Assembly (NCBI GenBank): GCA_013398955.1
Contig: VWPU01002071.1
Coordinates: 124,001-188,000, forward strand
Direction of reading: 5' to 3'
Origin: Callaeas wilsoni
Taxonomy: Eukaryota; Chordata; Aves; Passeriformes; Callaeidae
Length of the DNA: 64,000 nt
Position numbers and translations under genes: made by a program. Below, one piece after another: positions 23,100-35,689 of the stretch. Below the pieces are notes generated by a model. It was not told the origin of the DNA. It made no database searches and worked only from the letters and a program-made list of their open reading frames with translations. Positions within the stretch are counted from its first letter, which is position 1. Each line of letters opens with the position of its first letter.

Positions 23100-26000
23100 A
23101 CGGTATAAATACAAAGACTCGACACAAATAGTTGACCCAGAAAAAATAGATTCTTTTCCTGTATAAATGCTTACTTCTTTAACCAGATTTTTGTATAAAC
23201 TTTTGACCCATCTTCAATGGGAATATTAGAACAATTAGTTTTTGAATTGAGCAGACCTGAAGGGAAATTCTAACAGCTGAAGTCGATAGGAATTGCAGTT
23301 AATTTCAGCATAATCAGTACTCCACTGGGTCTTTTTTTATCTAAAGAGTACAGATATGATTAGATCAAAATGTGTTTTTCTTACGCAATAAAAGTCATTT
23401 AGCCATGGAAAGACATTTCAGTCCTTGCAAAACATTTATATTTTTATAGGTTTGTAAAACATTCAAAATTTACACTCAGACAGGAATTTTCCCAGTAAAA
23501 AAAAACATAGGAAGTCAAAGGGAATATTTCTTTTATACTGAACTGTAGTTGAGTTTTTCTTCACTTTTTTTTTTATCCCATCACCTTTTGTGATCTTTAT
23601 TTCAAATTTGTGAAAATCACCAGCTTAAAGTTTACTAGTAGTTTAACACAAATGCACATTCAGAGCATCACATTCCCCAGTAGCTGGCACCTTGTTCTAC
23701 TTGCTGGATGATCCAATGTGATGTTCACACACAGAGGCTCAAAATAGGAAGGACATTCATATACAAGACTGTTAGAAATAGGACTTAGTAAGAGGATTCA
23801 ATGTAGGACAGTCACAGTAGCACTCAGTGTGACAAGTATAATGACCACCTTCTGGTAATACGCAATCTGTCCCTTTTATCCCCCTTTTTCCAAACTTGTT
23901 CTTTCTGGGTTGGTGTTGATCCCTCCAACATTCCATAAAAATTGCTGTATAATCTCCATAATTTCTGCTCTATTCCAAAATAGTTTTTCTCTCCAGCCCG
24001 TAGTAAGTCCTATGTCCCTTAAAGCAGCATCTCTCCTAGTTTTCTTGGATTTACCCACTGAAAAAAATCTTTGAATGTCATACAGTGACTTTCAGCTGCA
24101 CATTTATAGAAGGAATATAGAGATGAAAGATGAAATTCAACTGTTTTAATCGGAAAATGATGTTGTAACATTCATGCTCTTTAGCAGTCCTTAAAAAACA
24201 ATTAGACTTTAGAACGCCCATTTCCAAATTGCAAGACCAAGGTTAAGTTTGCTTGCTACTATGTAGACCAAGTATCATGCTTTTAAGCACCGCTACTATT
24301 TTTGCAGGAGCATATTTTACTGAAAGCAGAGGCCTGCAACAGCCCCAAAGTAGCAATGCACCAATTAGAGCATAATTCTGGCTTGCCTTGAACCCAAATA
24401 GAAGTATATTATGATAGTGTTAACAACACTGTGTAGTATGTACACCGTATAACCACAATACATAAATAGTTTGTAACACCATTAAGTCAAGATTAGGAAA
24501 AATCTATAACCATTTTACTTGAGTTTGTGACCTCCAAAACAAAGATATATGTAGCGCCAGGTAGCAAAATGTAACTATATTTTTGCATATTGGTGAGAAA
24601 AAACAGTTGTATTAAAAAAATGAATGAAACCAATCCAAACCAAAAATCCTCTTGAAACATTTGTTGAAATCCTTGTGACGAATTTGCTTTTAAAAAGAGA
24701 CTTTAAACATATAAACATAATAACTGAATTTAGATGTAAGGATGTATTGAGATGGGGATACAGAAAATTCTTAGATATGTCTACACTAGTAGATACAATT
24801 TTCTCTGAAGATCGTTGAAATACTACACTGAAAAATTCTGAGATGAATATTCTAAAAATGTGTTCCTACTTTTTCTTTGTTTATTTTCTAAATGTTGCTT
24901 ATTAAAACTGAATGAGATTTATAGTTATGATTAGAAGGAGGAGATTGCTATCCATTACATTTGATACCGTTTCAAAAAGCATTTAAGGAGTGAAAGAATA
25001 TATCAAATTACTGAGAGTTTTGATCTTGCAGTTAACATTAAGCTGTCAGGAGAAAATAACAATAGTTTGCTTGTCAAGATATATTAATCAGGTCTCTTTT
25101 TCTCAAGAAAATAGAAATACTGAAAATTGCTTTAAAAAAAAAAAGTCTGAATATCTTTCAGTAATCTAAAAAACCACATAAACCCAGACTATCAAAAATT
25201 AAAGAAGGTAGAGTAGTGCAGGCAGAAAGTTCAGAAGAGGAATGCGAGTCAAAATTAACTGCAAAAACTGTTGATTTTATCAAAATTATGCCATGTTATG
25301 TCTCTTGACAATCTGTCTCAAAGCATTTTTTGAGATGACTAGAAAACACTCTCCGAAGTATTTGTATGTATAAGAACCTACCTAGTTGATAGACAAAAAA
25401 ATGGAGTACTTACTATGTCCAGCACTTTATTACGGTAGTTCTTGTAGCATCGCTAGCATTTGCCAGAACAAACTATCAGCTAGAGAGCAGAGATGAAACA
25501 CAACTAATGAGCAGTTGTGTCACCAAGTCAAATTACCACACCCAGAGTTTTGGCCCAAAAGTATAAATAAATCTACTCTTCATCTAAGAAAGCCACTTAA
25601 TAGGTCATTTTTATGCAAGGCCTAGGGAAACTGAGAATGCTACCATTTCTGAAGGCTATAAGGGCTTAACTGTGATTAAAAGTGACAACCAACTTTTCCT
25701 CTTAACTGTGTGCTGAGATGACCTTACTGCAGTATGCCCGTATATTCATATATTTGCACTGCTAACATTGCTTTGCAGAGATTGTTAGTGATAATCACTG
25801 TCTGTAGTCTTTCTTGCCAGAAATATAGCTAAATATGCTGTGTTCGTCAATTGTTAATATTCTTTCTGTTTAACATAAGGAATCCTGAGAAAGAAAAAGG
25901 TGATCTTTCTTTTTTATTTGTGCCATTTCAATTTGTTTCTGACAAAATATGACTTTGTTTGTAGAAAATTAGTATTAAACAAAAAAAAATATGTTGTAGT

Positions 26001-27080
26001 GGCAGTCATTCTAAGAGTGAAGGCTTGAAAGAGCAAAAAGATTCAGTATGCCTTAATTATAAATTCTGATTTAAAAAAAAAATCTGAAACACTGTTTTAT
26101 TTTTCTTCTTGTATATGGGAAAAACCCTGACAGAACCAAACCACAATAAAAAGCATAAAATTATCCTGCTTAGCAACAGTGAAGAGTGAAGTAATTCATG
26201 AAGACATAATGAGATGAAAGAGAAATCTCTCATGATTTACTTCTTAAATACTTACTACTTACATTTTTCCTCTTTATAAATTTATCTTATAGCCCTATGT
26301 AAAAACATATTAATAATAAAGCACAGTTCTCTAAGAATGCATATGTGAAAGTTGAGTCCCCTAGTAGTTAAATTCAGTCTTTTGTACTTGTGTTTGGACT
26401 TGCAATTTTACATGCACACTTTTTTTTTCCTCCCTGCCATTCTTCTGCTATTATTTCTCAGCCAGACTGGTTGCAGAAAGCTTGAATATACACGTACATT
26501 TACACATATAAGCACAACACCAACGATATTCAGCTGACTGGGCAAGGACACAAACCTATTAACAATGAGAAAACTCTGGACATGAGAATTGCATAGTTGG
26601 TAGTTATTATGTCTTTGCTGTTCTACTATTTAGACACAAGAAATGTAATATGGTCTTCATATATACTGTAGGAATAGAAATCCAGATTTGCAGCTTCAAA
26701 ACCTTGAAAATAATTCACAGTTATATTCCTGGATTACAAGGATTTTGGGGTTCTATTCAACCATCCATCCTTAAGTCTCTTCTTTCATTACCATGTTAAT
26801 ATTTTCTCATGTACTTCTGAAAACTTCTACCTTGACCAAAGTAAAAAATTCTAGTTCCTATATACTGTTCATCACATTTTGTCTAGAAAGAATCAAGAGC
26901 CCCACTGTAAATGAGATGTCCTTCCCAAATAGCAGATGCATTTTTGCCCTCACAAAATTATTAGCTCTTAATTCAACCCATCTATACATTTTTTTCTGTA
27001 GTGCTTTATATATTCTAAACAGCAACATATCTGCTTTAAAAGTTGCAAAAACATCTCTTATTGTAACAGAGATTCACTTT
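23100..27080. other. unique AT-rich DNA, about 4 kb
   Basis: I see no gene, RNA gene or transposon. Open frames are all short. The stretch 23640-24060 is slightly richer in GC but was not recognised. Confidence 0.5.
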
Positions 27081-27120
27081 ACTACTACTACTACTACTAC
27101 TACTACTATTATTATTATTA
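27081..27120. repeat. compound (ACT)n(ATT)n microsatellite
   Basis: About nine ACT units (27081-27108) pass into about five ATT units (to 27120). Related imperfect units continue to 27136. The compound structure suggests one array partly converted by a C-to-T change and expanded. Confidence 0.95.
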
Positions 27121-27644
27121 TGATTGTGATTATTATTCAGAGGAAGCTTCATCTACAGGATACTATTTTTTACGTTTGGTAGTATCAAGAATGAATTTAG
27201 CCAACACAGAAAAAGAACATCTGAGTATAGAAGTAACTCTCTCTATGGCAGTATATCAAAAAAGTGGATAAAATTTATTCAGTGTAATGCCAACTTGCTA
27301 TAGCAATTGCACTTCTTAAGCTTCTTTAGCTATGTAGTGAGCTGAGCAAAAGTGAGACTTTTGTTAACTCCAACTAAAAACAAGTATTCAGAAACATAAG
27401 TGTTCCTGTCATGGAGCAAGTAATGTGAAACCCTTTTCAGAACTTTCACATCATAAAGCTGCTAAAACAATAGTATTTTCAAAGTGTTTTGAGCCAGATC
27501 CAGAGCAAGTGTAAATCAGTATGAATTTATTGAATTAACATGTTTCTATCTGATTCCATAATGAAACTCTGACAGGAATACATACTAGAGTGCACAAAGA
27601 TAAATGAGTACTGGGTCTGATACTGTAGAAAATCCCTGGTTCGA

Positions 27645-27712
27645 TGCTGGAGGTTGGACTGGATGACCCCACCAGTGGTCCCTTCCAACCTTACCCATTC
27701 AGTGATTCTGTT
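27645..27712 (+). mobile_element. CR1 LINE extreme 3' end
   Basis: Only the last ~65 bp is present: TGCTGGAGGTTGGACTGGAT, GACCCC, GTGGTCCCTTCCAACC and the tail CAGTGATTCTG. Very short 5' truncation of this kind is common for CR1. Confidence 0.85.
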
Positions 27713-28317
27713 ATAATTTTTACAGATCAAATAAAATATTTTCGACATACATTCAACATAGCAATGTTCAACTGCAATTTTTCCCCTTAAGGAATGACCT
27801 GATGTGAATGTTGTGTTCTGATGCTGACAACCTATGAAACATTACTTGGTTGGTTATTTCCATTTGGAAATGAAGATGGTGTCAAAATTTCAGTGTTTCT
27901 AATCACATTGTGTAAAACCAAAAACCAAAAAATTAGCAAGAAACCTTTCTGTGCTTGAATGCATTTAGTTAATGATTTAACATATATCTCAGATTAAAAA
28001 AAAAAAAAAAACAAGCAAAAGAAAGGCATACACACTTTTTAATGATGAGGAAATACTTTTATATATACTTTATTTAAGTAAGTGACTTTTCTTTAAAAAT
28101 CCATGTATAAAATATAGCTAAAATGGAATATGCATAGTATGTATAAGTGAATATGAATCAGTAGGTCATGTTCCTTCTTACTTTACATAACCAGTTCTTA
28201 ATGGCAGGGTACCAGAAAACTCCTGTTATTTTTAAGTTAAAAACAGTATATATGGCTTTTTTAGTATCTATCTCTTCTCTTTTGTGTTGAGTACATCCTT
28301 TTTTTTTCTTTTTTTTT
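27713..28317. other. unique AT-rich DNA
   Basis: Contains a 16-A run at 27996-28011. Nothing else recognised. Confidence 0.5.
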
Positions 28318-28433
28318 TCAGTAATTAAACTGTTCACAAGGCCTACTTTTCCTTTCCAATTCTCCTCCCCACTGTGGGTGCAAGAGGGAGGAAGTGACTG
28401 GTGCTTTGTTACCAGCTGGGATTAAACCATTGC
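28318..28433 (+). mobile_element. ERV LTR 3'-end fragment
   Basis: After a T-rich run the sequence reads AATTAAACTGTTCACAAGG, TTTCCTTTCCAATTCTCC, TCCCCACTGTGGGTGC, GTGACTGGTGCTTTGTTACC, AGCTGGGATTAAACCATTG. This is the polyadenylation-to-end part of the LTR superfamily also seen at 29895-30450. The ATTAAA word would be its poly-A signal. The upstream part is missing or unrecognisable. Confidence 0.6.
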
Positions 28434-29860
28434 AGAACAATAAAACCAGACAAAATTAAACAAAACAGGGGCACAGGAAAAGTTAGGTGACTTATTCTAA
28501 CTGGACAGCCTTAGATATGCAAATATATGCCTGTACATTCATAAAACCACAATTGAAATCGAAGACTTAATTTCAACACCTAACTTTCTCCTGTTTTAGG
28601 GTCAGTTTTTTTCTGTCAAGACAAATAAAGTTGTCAGAGGGAGGTCATCACCTCTTATCAATGATATTATTCTATGTGCCTAAATTTAGTTGAACTGGAT
28701 CTCAGCTTTATGTTCTATCTCAGAAAGGGCAGAAGCAGTCAGGTCAGATCAGCACAGAGGAAATGGACATAAAGAAGACAGAATTCATGGTAAGCTGAGT
28801 TCTCACTAGAATGTATTGGTCCACTTTTTCAATGTAATTATATCATCCAGAAGAAAAAGGTATCTTTTACTTCCACTGATGATACTTTAAGCATATAAAG
28901 TCACAGAATGAAAGAACCACTCTGATGTCAGTGTGTTCTAGAGACACACCATAAGGTCTCACAGCTTCTTCATCTGCAATTAAATCATTTACTTTTGTAT
29001 ATGAGACAGTAGTGCTGAGAGATAATTTTCATACTTAAGAAGCTTGAGATACTTTTAAATAATGAAGTACATAAAAGTTTGCAGGAATTTTTCTAAAGGA
29101 AATTTTCATGAAAGTTGCTTTTGCATCATCCCGAATCTCATATAAGATGAGATATAGGGGCATTTAGGAGATATTTTTACATACGCTAATTATTTAAAAC
29201 GACAGAATTGACTGTATAAATTAAAGATATATTTGTGTGCACACCTGTCTGCCCAAAACAGTTCCTGTTTATCTTGGAAAGCTGGATACTTACAGGACGA
29301 ATTCCTCTCTACTAGACTGGAACATTAACAAGCCGAACATCTACATTTCAGTTACTTGTTACTATTCAGCGCACATGAAGAAAAACATGGCTGCTGGGGG
29401 AGTGATTCCTTTGCTCCTGCTCTGTTTTTGGAGTAGATCACCAGAAAGAGCAACTTGTTTGGCTGTAAAGGAGACCTTATGAGGCAAGCTCAGACAAATT
29501 ACTTATTTCATGGTCTTGTGCAATTGTACTAAAATAAAATAATGGAGAGGAGGGGAAATCCTTCCCCAGCTCTTAAAGTAATTTAAGTTTGTTATTTTTT
29601 TCTTAATGATATGATTTTTTTGGCCATTTTTCATATCTTTTCCTTAAATCAGACAATGCTGGTATTAACTTGTACACTTTACAAGGATAAAGAAGGCCTG
29701 TAGTTTTGCTCTCAGTGTGAATTCATGAAAGTACAGCCAATCTTTTAATAGTCTGAGAGCAAATTGACCAGTTCTCATATAGGACTTACTAATGTCACTG
29801 ACTCATTAATTTTTTATTACTTGTCTTTTGCATTTTAATAGTAGTCTGTTCTTTGGGCTT
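28434..29860. other. unique DNA with one leader-like small frame
   Basis: No known gene. At 29375-29482 on the plus strand a 35-codon frame starts MKKNMAAGGVIPLLLLC and ends AVKETL. The internal ATG at 29387 has A at -3 and G at +4 (AACATGG), and the leader looks like a signal peptide. The frame is too short and unsupported to call a gene. Confidence 0.4.
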
Positions 29861-29899
29861 TCTGTCTGTCTGTCTGTTTGCTTGTTTTTGTTTGTTTTT
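29861..29899. repeat. (TCTG)n and (TTTG)-rich simple repeat
   Basis: Four TCTG units (29861-29877) pass into imperfect TTTG/TTTTTG units. The tract abuts the left edge of the LTR that follows. Confidence 0.8.
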
Positions 29900-30450
29900 C
29901 TGCTGGCTTGGGCTATTTCTTATAGAAGCTACTGTGAAACTGGTTTTTTATATTTCTGCTGAGAAGAGTGTTGAAAATACAGGGATGTATTTGTTATTGC
30001 TGAGCAGCACTTCCATGGAGTCAAAGCCTTTTCTGCTTCTCAGCCCACCCCATCAACACATAGGCTGGAGGTGCACAAGAATTTTGGAGGGGACATAGGA
30101 GACCTGAGCCACCAAAAGGCTATTCCGTGCCATATAGTGTCATGCTAAGCATATCAGCTCAGAAAGAAGAAGGAAAGGGTGGATGTTCAGAGTTATCGTG
30201 TTTGTCTTCCCAAGCACTATTAGGTGTGATGGAGCTGTGCTTCCCTAGATGTGGCTGAACACTTACCTGCCCATGGGAAGTTGTCAGTTAATTCCTTGTT
30301 TTCTTTTGCTTGCATGTGCAGCTTTTGCTTTATCTATTAAATAGTTTATCCCAACTCATTATTTCTCCAGCTTTATCTTTCTGATTTTCTCCCTATCCCA
30401 CCAGGGGAAAGTGTGTGAGTGGCTGTGCAGGGCTTAAGCATAACAGTTTG
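29895..30450 (+). mobile_element. ERV LTR (solo type), same family as 55313-55912
   Basis: This full-length-looking LTR aligns by eye over most of its length with the reverse complement of 55313-55912. Shared words include GAGTCAA.GCCTTTTCTGCTTCTCA, GTGCACAAGAA, CTGCCCATGGGAAGT, TGATGGAGC and a terminal GTGAG(T/A)GG block. A TATTCCGTGCCATAT word near 30120 marks the central part. A poly-A signal ATTAAA is at 30336-30341, and the LTR ends near CATAACAG at 30450. No retroviral gag, pol or env is adjacent, so it is probably a solo LTR left by recombination. No clear target-site duplication was found. The left edge is uncertain by about 30 bp. Confidence 0.72.
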
Positions 30451-33298
30451 TTCTTCTTTCTCAGCTAGACAGCTTCTATAGTCTGCCAGATAATAAAGGG
30501 CTAACTGTAAAAAAAAAACCAATAAGAAAGAAAAACAAAACAGAATTTTTTTTTTGTATGGTCATGTCCATATTAATAAAAATGATAGGTGTACATAGGA
30601 TATAATTTTCCAAGATAGCTTGCAGACATGCTGGTATGATCTATCTAGCAACTCCTACTAGCTACCATAAGGCAGTCACTACGAGGTAGGATTCAACAAT
30701 TCCAGAGATTCAGTTCAACTTTCCCTTTAAATATGTGTGTGTGATGTAACTACAATTGTCTATTGTCTACGTTACTATTCAGTTATCCTTTGTAAGTCAG
30801 TTTCTCACTAGGACATTTATCCAATGGCTACTCAAATCAATAGACGTAGAACGAACTCCCACTCAGTAGTTGAGGTGGCAACATATATACAAAGATGGTA
30901 CTATGAAGTCTCTTTGATAGTGATGATTGACAAAATTTGACACTTCTTAGAAACTTTAATTTTTTTTTTTAAAAAGGTCTTCTAACCTTGTGACTGGAAA
31001 TAAAATATCTCTTCTGTGTCTCCATCCTTATATCATGCTAATATGGGAAGAAAATATTTCAAATAATAGAAAAATTATAATAAAAAAAAAATCAAATAAT
31101 AGGAAATTATAAATATTCTGTCTTCAGAAAGCAGTTTGCCTCAATAGCTTCGCCATCAAGCTTCACAAACAAGAAAGGGAAAAAAATGTATATAAAATAG
31201 TGTGAAATAGATTATATTCATATATGTCTTCATATCAAAGACAGTTTGTAAAAAATAATCAACCAAAACAGTAGTAGGGAATACTCATGTATCAGTATCT
31301 GTCTATTTTGTGTATCTATGATTTTCCTAACAAAGAGAGAATTCACAATGACAGAATTTTTTACGAAGAGTAGGCAGAATTTTTATTTTGAGTTTGTTTT
31401 TTTTTTAGTCTTTCACCATCATAGTTAAAACATTTCTTTTGCTGGATAAAATGTTAGGCAGCTTCCATGTTCAGCCATAACAGAGAAAAATGACAGTTTC
31501 ATTCCCATCACAACTGGATGGAGGTAATTACTGATACTGTCACAGGCCTGGCACAGAATGCTGCTTGTAGAATAGCTGCATTCCCGCTAAAAAATATGAA
31601 TGTCAGAATGAAGGATTTTTTCCTTTTGTAGCTGTCCAATATAATTAAAAGATTTTGCATTCTAAGGCCCTTTTTACCTAATATTATTAACACTGAAAAT
31701 AGTTAATAAGCCATTACTATATTGGATGTCCCATTTGTGCATCTTCTAATGGAATCATAAACTAATAGAAAACTGTATGCTGAAGTTTTGATAATGTATA
31801 GTTTATTGCTGACTCTAGATTTTAGATTGCATTATGTGCCAATCAAGTTAAAGGCAGATTATTAATTGTAAGTAAAGTTGAAGAACCCTGTTTTGACTCA
31901 TGTGGTATTAAAACTTTTCTTCTTTTCTAATTTTTTTAAAAATATAAATAAAATTTAATCATAACAGAACAAAAGCTGGCAGCAGGTGATCAGGAATCTG
32001 AAAGCTAATATACAGCTGACCATTTACAAGTCTAAAAATATCATATTTCTTCTTCACTATTAGAAACATGAAAGAAAGGAAGCAAGTAGAAAGCAAGATT
32101 GCTTTTTATTTAGCCTCTGTTCTCCATTTATGAGTGCACTAATACATACTTTGGAAGCAAAATTCATGAAGATCTTAAGGCTAGTAATTGTCTTTTATTC
32201 AGATTAATTGAAAGAAACAATAGATGGCCCCCAGACCAAAAGGGAGACATACAACTTCTAAAACCAAATAGGTAAATCAATTCACTAATTAAAGAGGTGT
32301 AGATTATTAATTTCATTCCTCTTGGACAGTGTTGAATAATAATGTATGAATATGTGTGTGCATTTTGTGAGTGAAAGTGGTACTGAGAAATAGAATAAGA
32401 CAGTCTGAACACAGCTGGGGAAAGGACAACACACACTGTCCTGAAAGAAATCCAGAGAGGAAGTTCTAGGTCAGATTCTGCCTGAGAACGCCTTGAGGAT
32501 GTGAGAAAGAAATTAGCTTCGTATAGTTTCTTTTCTGAGAGAAAAAGCATGTTATTTATTTTTAGAGAATGAAACTGACTGTACATATGTAGGCTAGCCC
32601 ACCATTAAATTCTCCTAATTGAAACTGTTTGAAAATTATCCAAGTTCTGGCTGTTTTTAAGTGGTAATGATTTCTTATTCTCAGGCAATTTTTATATGGG
32701 TAATTAGTTTAAAAACTGATGTACAGGCAGGGATTGAAGAGTTTGATTTAATAACATACCTAAATGTCTACCAGTTCAACTTTGAAATTTTTTGGTTCTG
32801 TGCTCTAAAAAATATATTAAAAGATTATTATACCATTTAATAGTGAAATTGCATCCATCAGCAATGTATTCACAGGAAACCCACACACACAGTAGAAAGA
32901 CACCAGAAGGTAAGTATCAATAATGTTTAAATTTTTTTTTTTTCACTTTTCATTTCATGAAGGAGGCAGTGATTCAAAGGCAAGGACAGCTGTCTCCTAG
33001 AATTTAGGATACGGTGTGGAATTCTCTTCTGAGACTAGATGCCCAGAGACATCCTCCAAAGAATTTAACAAACTACTTGATATATGAAAGCTGATCAATT
33101 TTCTGTACTTGAGGACCTGTTCTTTTCTTTGAACACCATTTGTGGCACAAATAATCCAATGGAATTACTATGCAGTCACTCCTATAGTCAATATAGCTAT
33201 ATTTTTTTGAGGCTGTGGGAAGATGTGATGGTCCATGGAGTGGAAAAAACATCCTGACAGTAAAGGTGTCAAAAGTATGCAGATACTATCCTTACATA
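30451..33298. other. unique AT-rich DNA
   Basis: No recognised gene. A 22-bp motif around TCAAATAATAGRAA is duplicated about 33 bp apart (31059-31080 and 31092-31113), separated by an A run. The minus-strand open segment 32586-32164 (140 codons, ATG start) has no recognisable domain, irregular hydrophobic composition and no splice context. I take it as chance, though it is the second longest frame in the window. Confidence 0.45.
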
Positions 33299-33465
33299 CT
33301 CAGAATCAGAGAACGGGTAAATTTGGAAGGGGCCATAGTGGGACATCTCGTCCCACCTCCCTGCTCAAGCAGGTATGGCCTCACCAGGGCTGAGTAGAGA
33401 GGCAGGATCATCTTCCTCAGCCTGCTGGCAATGCTTTCCTAATTCTTCCCAGGATACTGTTAAGA
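33299..33465 (-). mobile_element. CR1 LINE 3' part, internally deleted
   Basis: Read as plus strand, it opens with a reverse-complement CR1 end (TCAGAATCAGAGAACGGG, TTGGAAGGGGCCATAGTGGG, CATCTCGTCCCACCTCCCTG, CTCAAGCAGG). It then jumps to CTCACCAGGGCTGAGTAGAG, CAGGATCATCTTCCTCAGCC and CCCAGGATACTG, which lie several hundred bases further 5' in CR1. The join shows an internal deletion. It is probably the 3' half of one insertion whose ORF2 part lies at 34067-34455. Confidence 0.85.
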
Positions 33466-34066
33466 TCCAGTTATTGAGAGACGTCTCTACCCAAATTAAA
33501 GTGCAGACTAGACCATATGCTAGAGTCAATGGTATGTATCTTATTTAACAGTAAATATGAGGTTGAGAGAGAGAGAAAGAAATAGGGAAAGGGCAGAGGA
33601 GGGGGGAGGGAAAGAGTGAGAGAGAGGCAGATTAAGTAGAAAAAATATCACCTCACATGGATCCAACCATGTCCCATTGGATCTTTCTTCACCCTGGGTT
33701 TCTTAGTGGTAGGGGTCTTGAGGTAATTTAAAACTTTTCACTATTTATACATTTTACCAAAAAAGGAATCAATGCTTTTTGGCTACACTGTTCTTTTATT
33801 CTATTGGTTAAATGATTCCCTCACTTCCAATGCTAAATAAGTCCCATGCTCAGCCTTTCTAAGTCAGTGGGCCTCCTATCTTCAGTCGGTGGATTATGAC
33901 CTCATCCGCCAGACCCAGACAGAGCTGACCTTCAGTACAGTTTCTTAGCCGGCCATCCTCACAGTGATGCATTTTTCTCTCCCAGCATTGTTTACCTCCC
34001 CTCTAGGACTGAGATAATTTAGTATCTTTATCTTGTCTCAAATTCCTTCAGATGGCTTGACTTACA
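33466..34066 (-). mobile_element. ERV LTR inserted between two CR1 pieces
   Basis: On the minus strand this has a retroviral LTR layout. A leader-side region contains GGTCATAATCCACCGACTGA. A CCAAT-type word ACCAATAG is at about 33801-33808 and a TATA box TATAAATAG near 33744-33752. A long purine/pyrimidine-biased leader follows, including the CT-rich run at 33561-33630, and an AATAAG-like poly-A word lies near 33540. It lies inside otherwise collinear CR1 sequence. Edges are approximate and no duplicated target site was identified. No viral coding region is attached. Confidence 0.55.
33561..33630. repeat. polypurine tract, (GA)n and G-rich
   Basis: The plus strand is almost only A and G for 70 bp, starting with a short (GA)n run and containing GGGGGGAGGG. 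It lies inside the LTR at 33466-34066. Confidence 0.8.
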
Positions 34067-34455
34067 GTCCAGATTCTAGGAATTCATGGAGGCCTGTTTG
34101 GGAGGGCAGGGGATGATTTGGATTAGGGTTAGGGTCATGTGTATAGACATGACCTCCAGAATGAGGCCTTCCATCACCTTTCCAGGGACTGAGGTAAGGC
34201 TGATTGGCCAGTAGTTCCCTGGGTCCAGTCCTCAGGCACCTCTCCCAATTGCCACAACCTTTCAAGGATGATCAGGAGAGGCCTTGCTACAGTGTCCACC
34301 AGGTCTCTCAGCACTCGTGCATCCCATGAGGGCCCATGGACTTGCGAATATCGTTTGCCTATGTGTTCTCTAACCCAAATCTCCTTGATCAAGGATCAAT
34401 GCCTTCCAACATTCCTCTACACTGGTATCCTGAGTCAGAGATTCCTGAGAGTTGG
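34067..34455 (-). mobile_element. CR1 LINE ORF2 (reverse transcriptase N-terminal) fragment
   Basis: The minus-strand frame 34392-34174 encodes a recognisable piece of CR1 reverse transcriptase: GPSWDARVLRDLVDTVARPL followed by LERLWQLGEVPEDWTQGT. These are the finger-region motifs ahead of the polymerase core. The frame is then lost. The part toward 34067 (TTCCATCACCTTTCCAGGG, CTGATTGGCCAGTAGTTCCC) is a further 3' CR1 segment joined after a deletion. No catalytic box remains, so the element is dead. Confidence 0.85.
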
Positions 34456-35689
34456 TCTTATCATAATTTTTATCCTTCTGTTTTATGAGCATAGGAACAT
34501 TCAGTTTTAATTTTTAATACAGTTTCACTTTTAAATTTCAAGATTCCCTTTTAAAATATACCAAAGGTTTTTCTTTCTGCTTGCTTGAAAATTGACCAAA
34601 AAATGTTTATAAGTCTCAGCAGAGATAGAATTTTTTATATTTTCTTAACACTTCAATGCACTCAGGTACTTAATTTGTTTATTCACTACTTACAGAAATC
34701 GCTGTTAATAGAGTAGTGGTAATAATAAAAAGGACCTTCAGCAGGAATGGTATAGGCTTAAATGAAAAATGAGCACCATTTATTTGAAGTTATAGGTCAT
34801 TTGTTCAGATGTATCCTTGGTTAGGAAATTGTCCAAATTGTTAGATGGCTTATGCAAAACAAGCATCCCACTTTCTGATGGAGAACTGTGTATAATAAAA
34901 AAGTACCATCAAGAGTAATGTGTAGTTACAGCACAGAAACAACATTTCACAGGATGAAAGCACAAATTGACTTCTCGCCTCCTGCAGTGTTTCCTCAGAT
35001 CATATTTTAAACTCTTCTGAAGTAAGAAAGGCTGAAACTAGAACAGTCTCAGCTTTGTGTAGCCTTTGTTAATGAATTTGATTATCAAGATTATCAGTCA
35101 AGTTCTTTCCATCAGATAAAATTGTGCAACTCTAATAATGGAAGAAAACTAAAAATTAAAATAAATGTTCTATTTAATAATCAGAGAGATTAATGAAAGC
35201 ATGGAGCCTTTTCCATTATTTTCTGTCATACTTCCTGTATTTCATAACACTGTCAATTTGCAACAGTCTCAACATTCTTCCAAATCTCTGCAATTTATCC
35301 TCCTTTTTCATTTTCCTTGCAGACTCTCCTTCAGCAAAATACCTCACTTCTTTGACATCCCTGAGCACCACTCAGACAGAAAAGCAGCATGTCCTAGGCT
35401 GATAGGCAGTTATTTGTGGCCTGATTAACTCTAAATACTCATAGCATGATTAACCACGGCACTTATCATAGAAGCTTTTCACATTAATTTTCTTGTCTCT
35501 CTACCTAGATGCCAATCTTTAGCAAACTTGTTGGGAATTCCTCTTTGAAATCTCTTCTTCCTTCAGCACAACTGAAATAAGATAATGGGCTCAAGAGTCA
35601 TCTAGAGAGAATTGGAAGTCACCTTCCTTGTAAAATGAGGCCAAAAAAAATACGAAGGGGCGAACATAATTATTTAGTTTATTTCCTAG
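34456..35689. other. unique AT-rich DNA
   Basis: No gene recognised. CCTTTGTTAATGAATTTG near 35068 looks like a SOX site next to a POU-like word, but it is a single occurrence. Confidence 0.45.

Noticed and set aside
27640..27655. GGTTCGATGC resembling a tRNA T-loop
   Set aside because: It lies at the start of a CR1 3' end and no cloverleaf can be built around it.
28318..30450. A complete endogenous provirus between the 28.3 kb and 29.9 kb LTR pieces
   Set aside because: The 1.5 kb between them shows no gag, pol, env or primer-binding-site-like sequence, and the 28.3 kb piece is only a 3' LTR end. Two separate remnants fit better.
32164..32586. 140-codon minus-strand ATG frame
   Set aside because: No domain, leader, splice context or GC rise. 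Frames of this length are expected occasionally in 64 kb on six frames.
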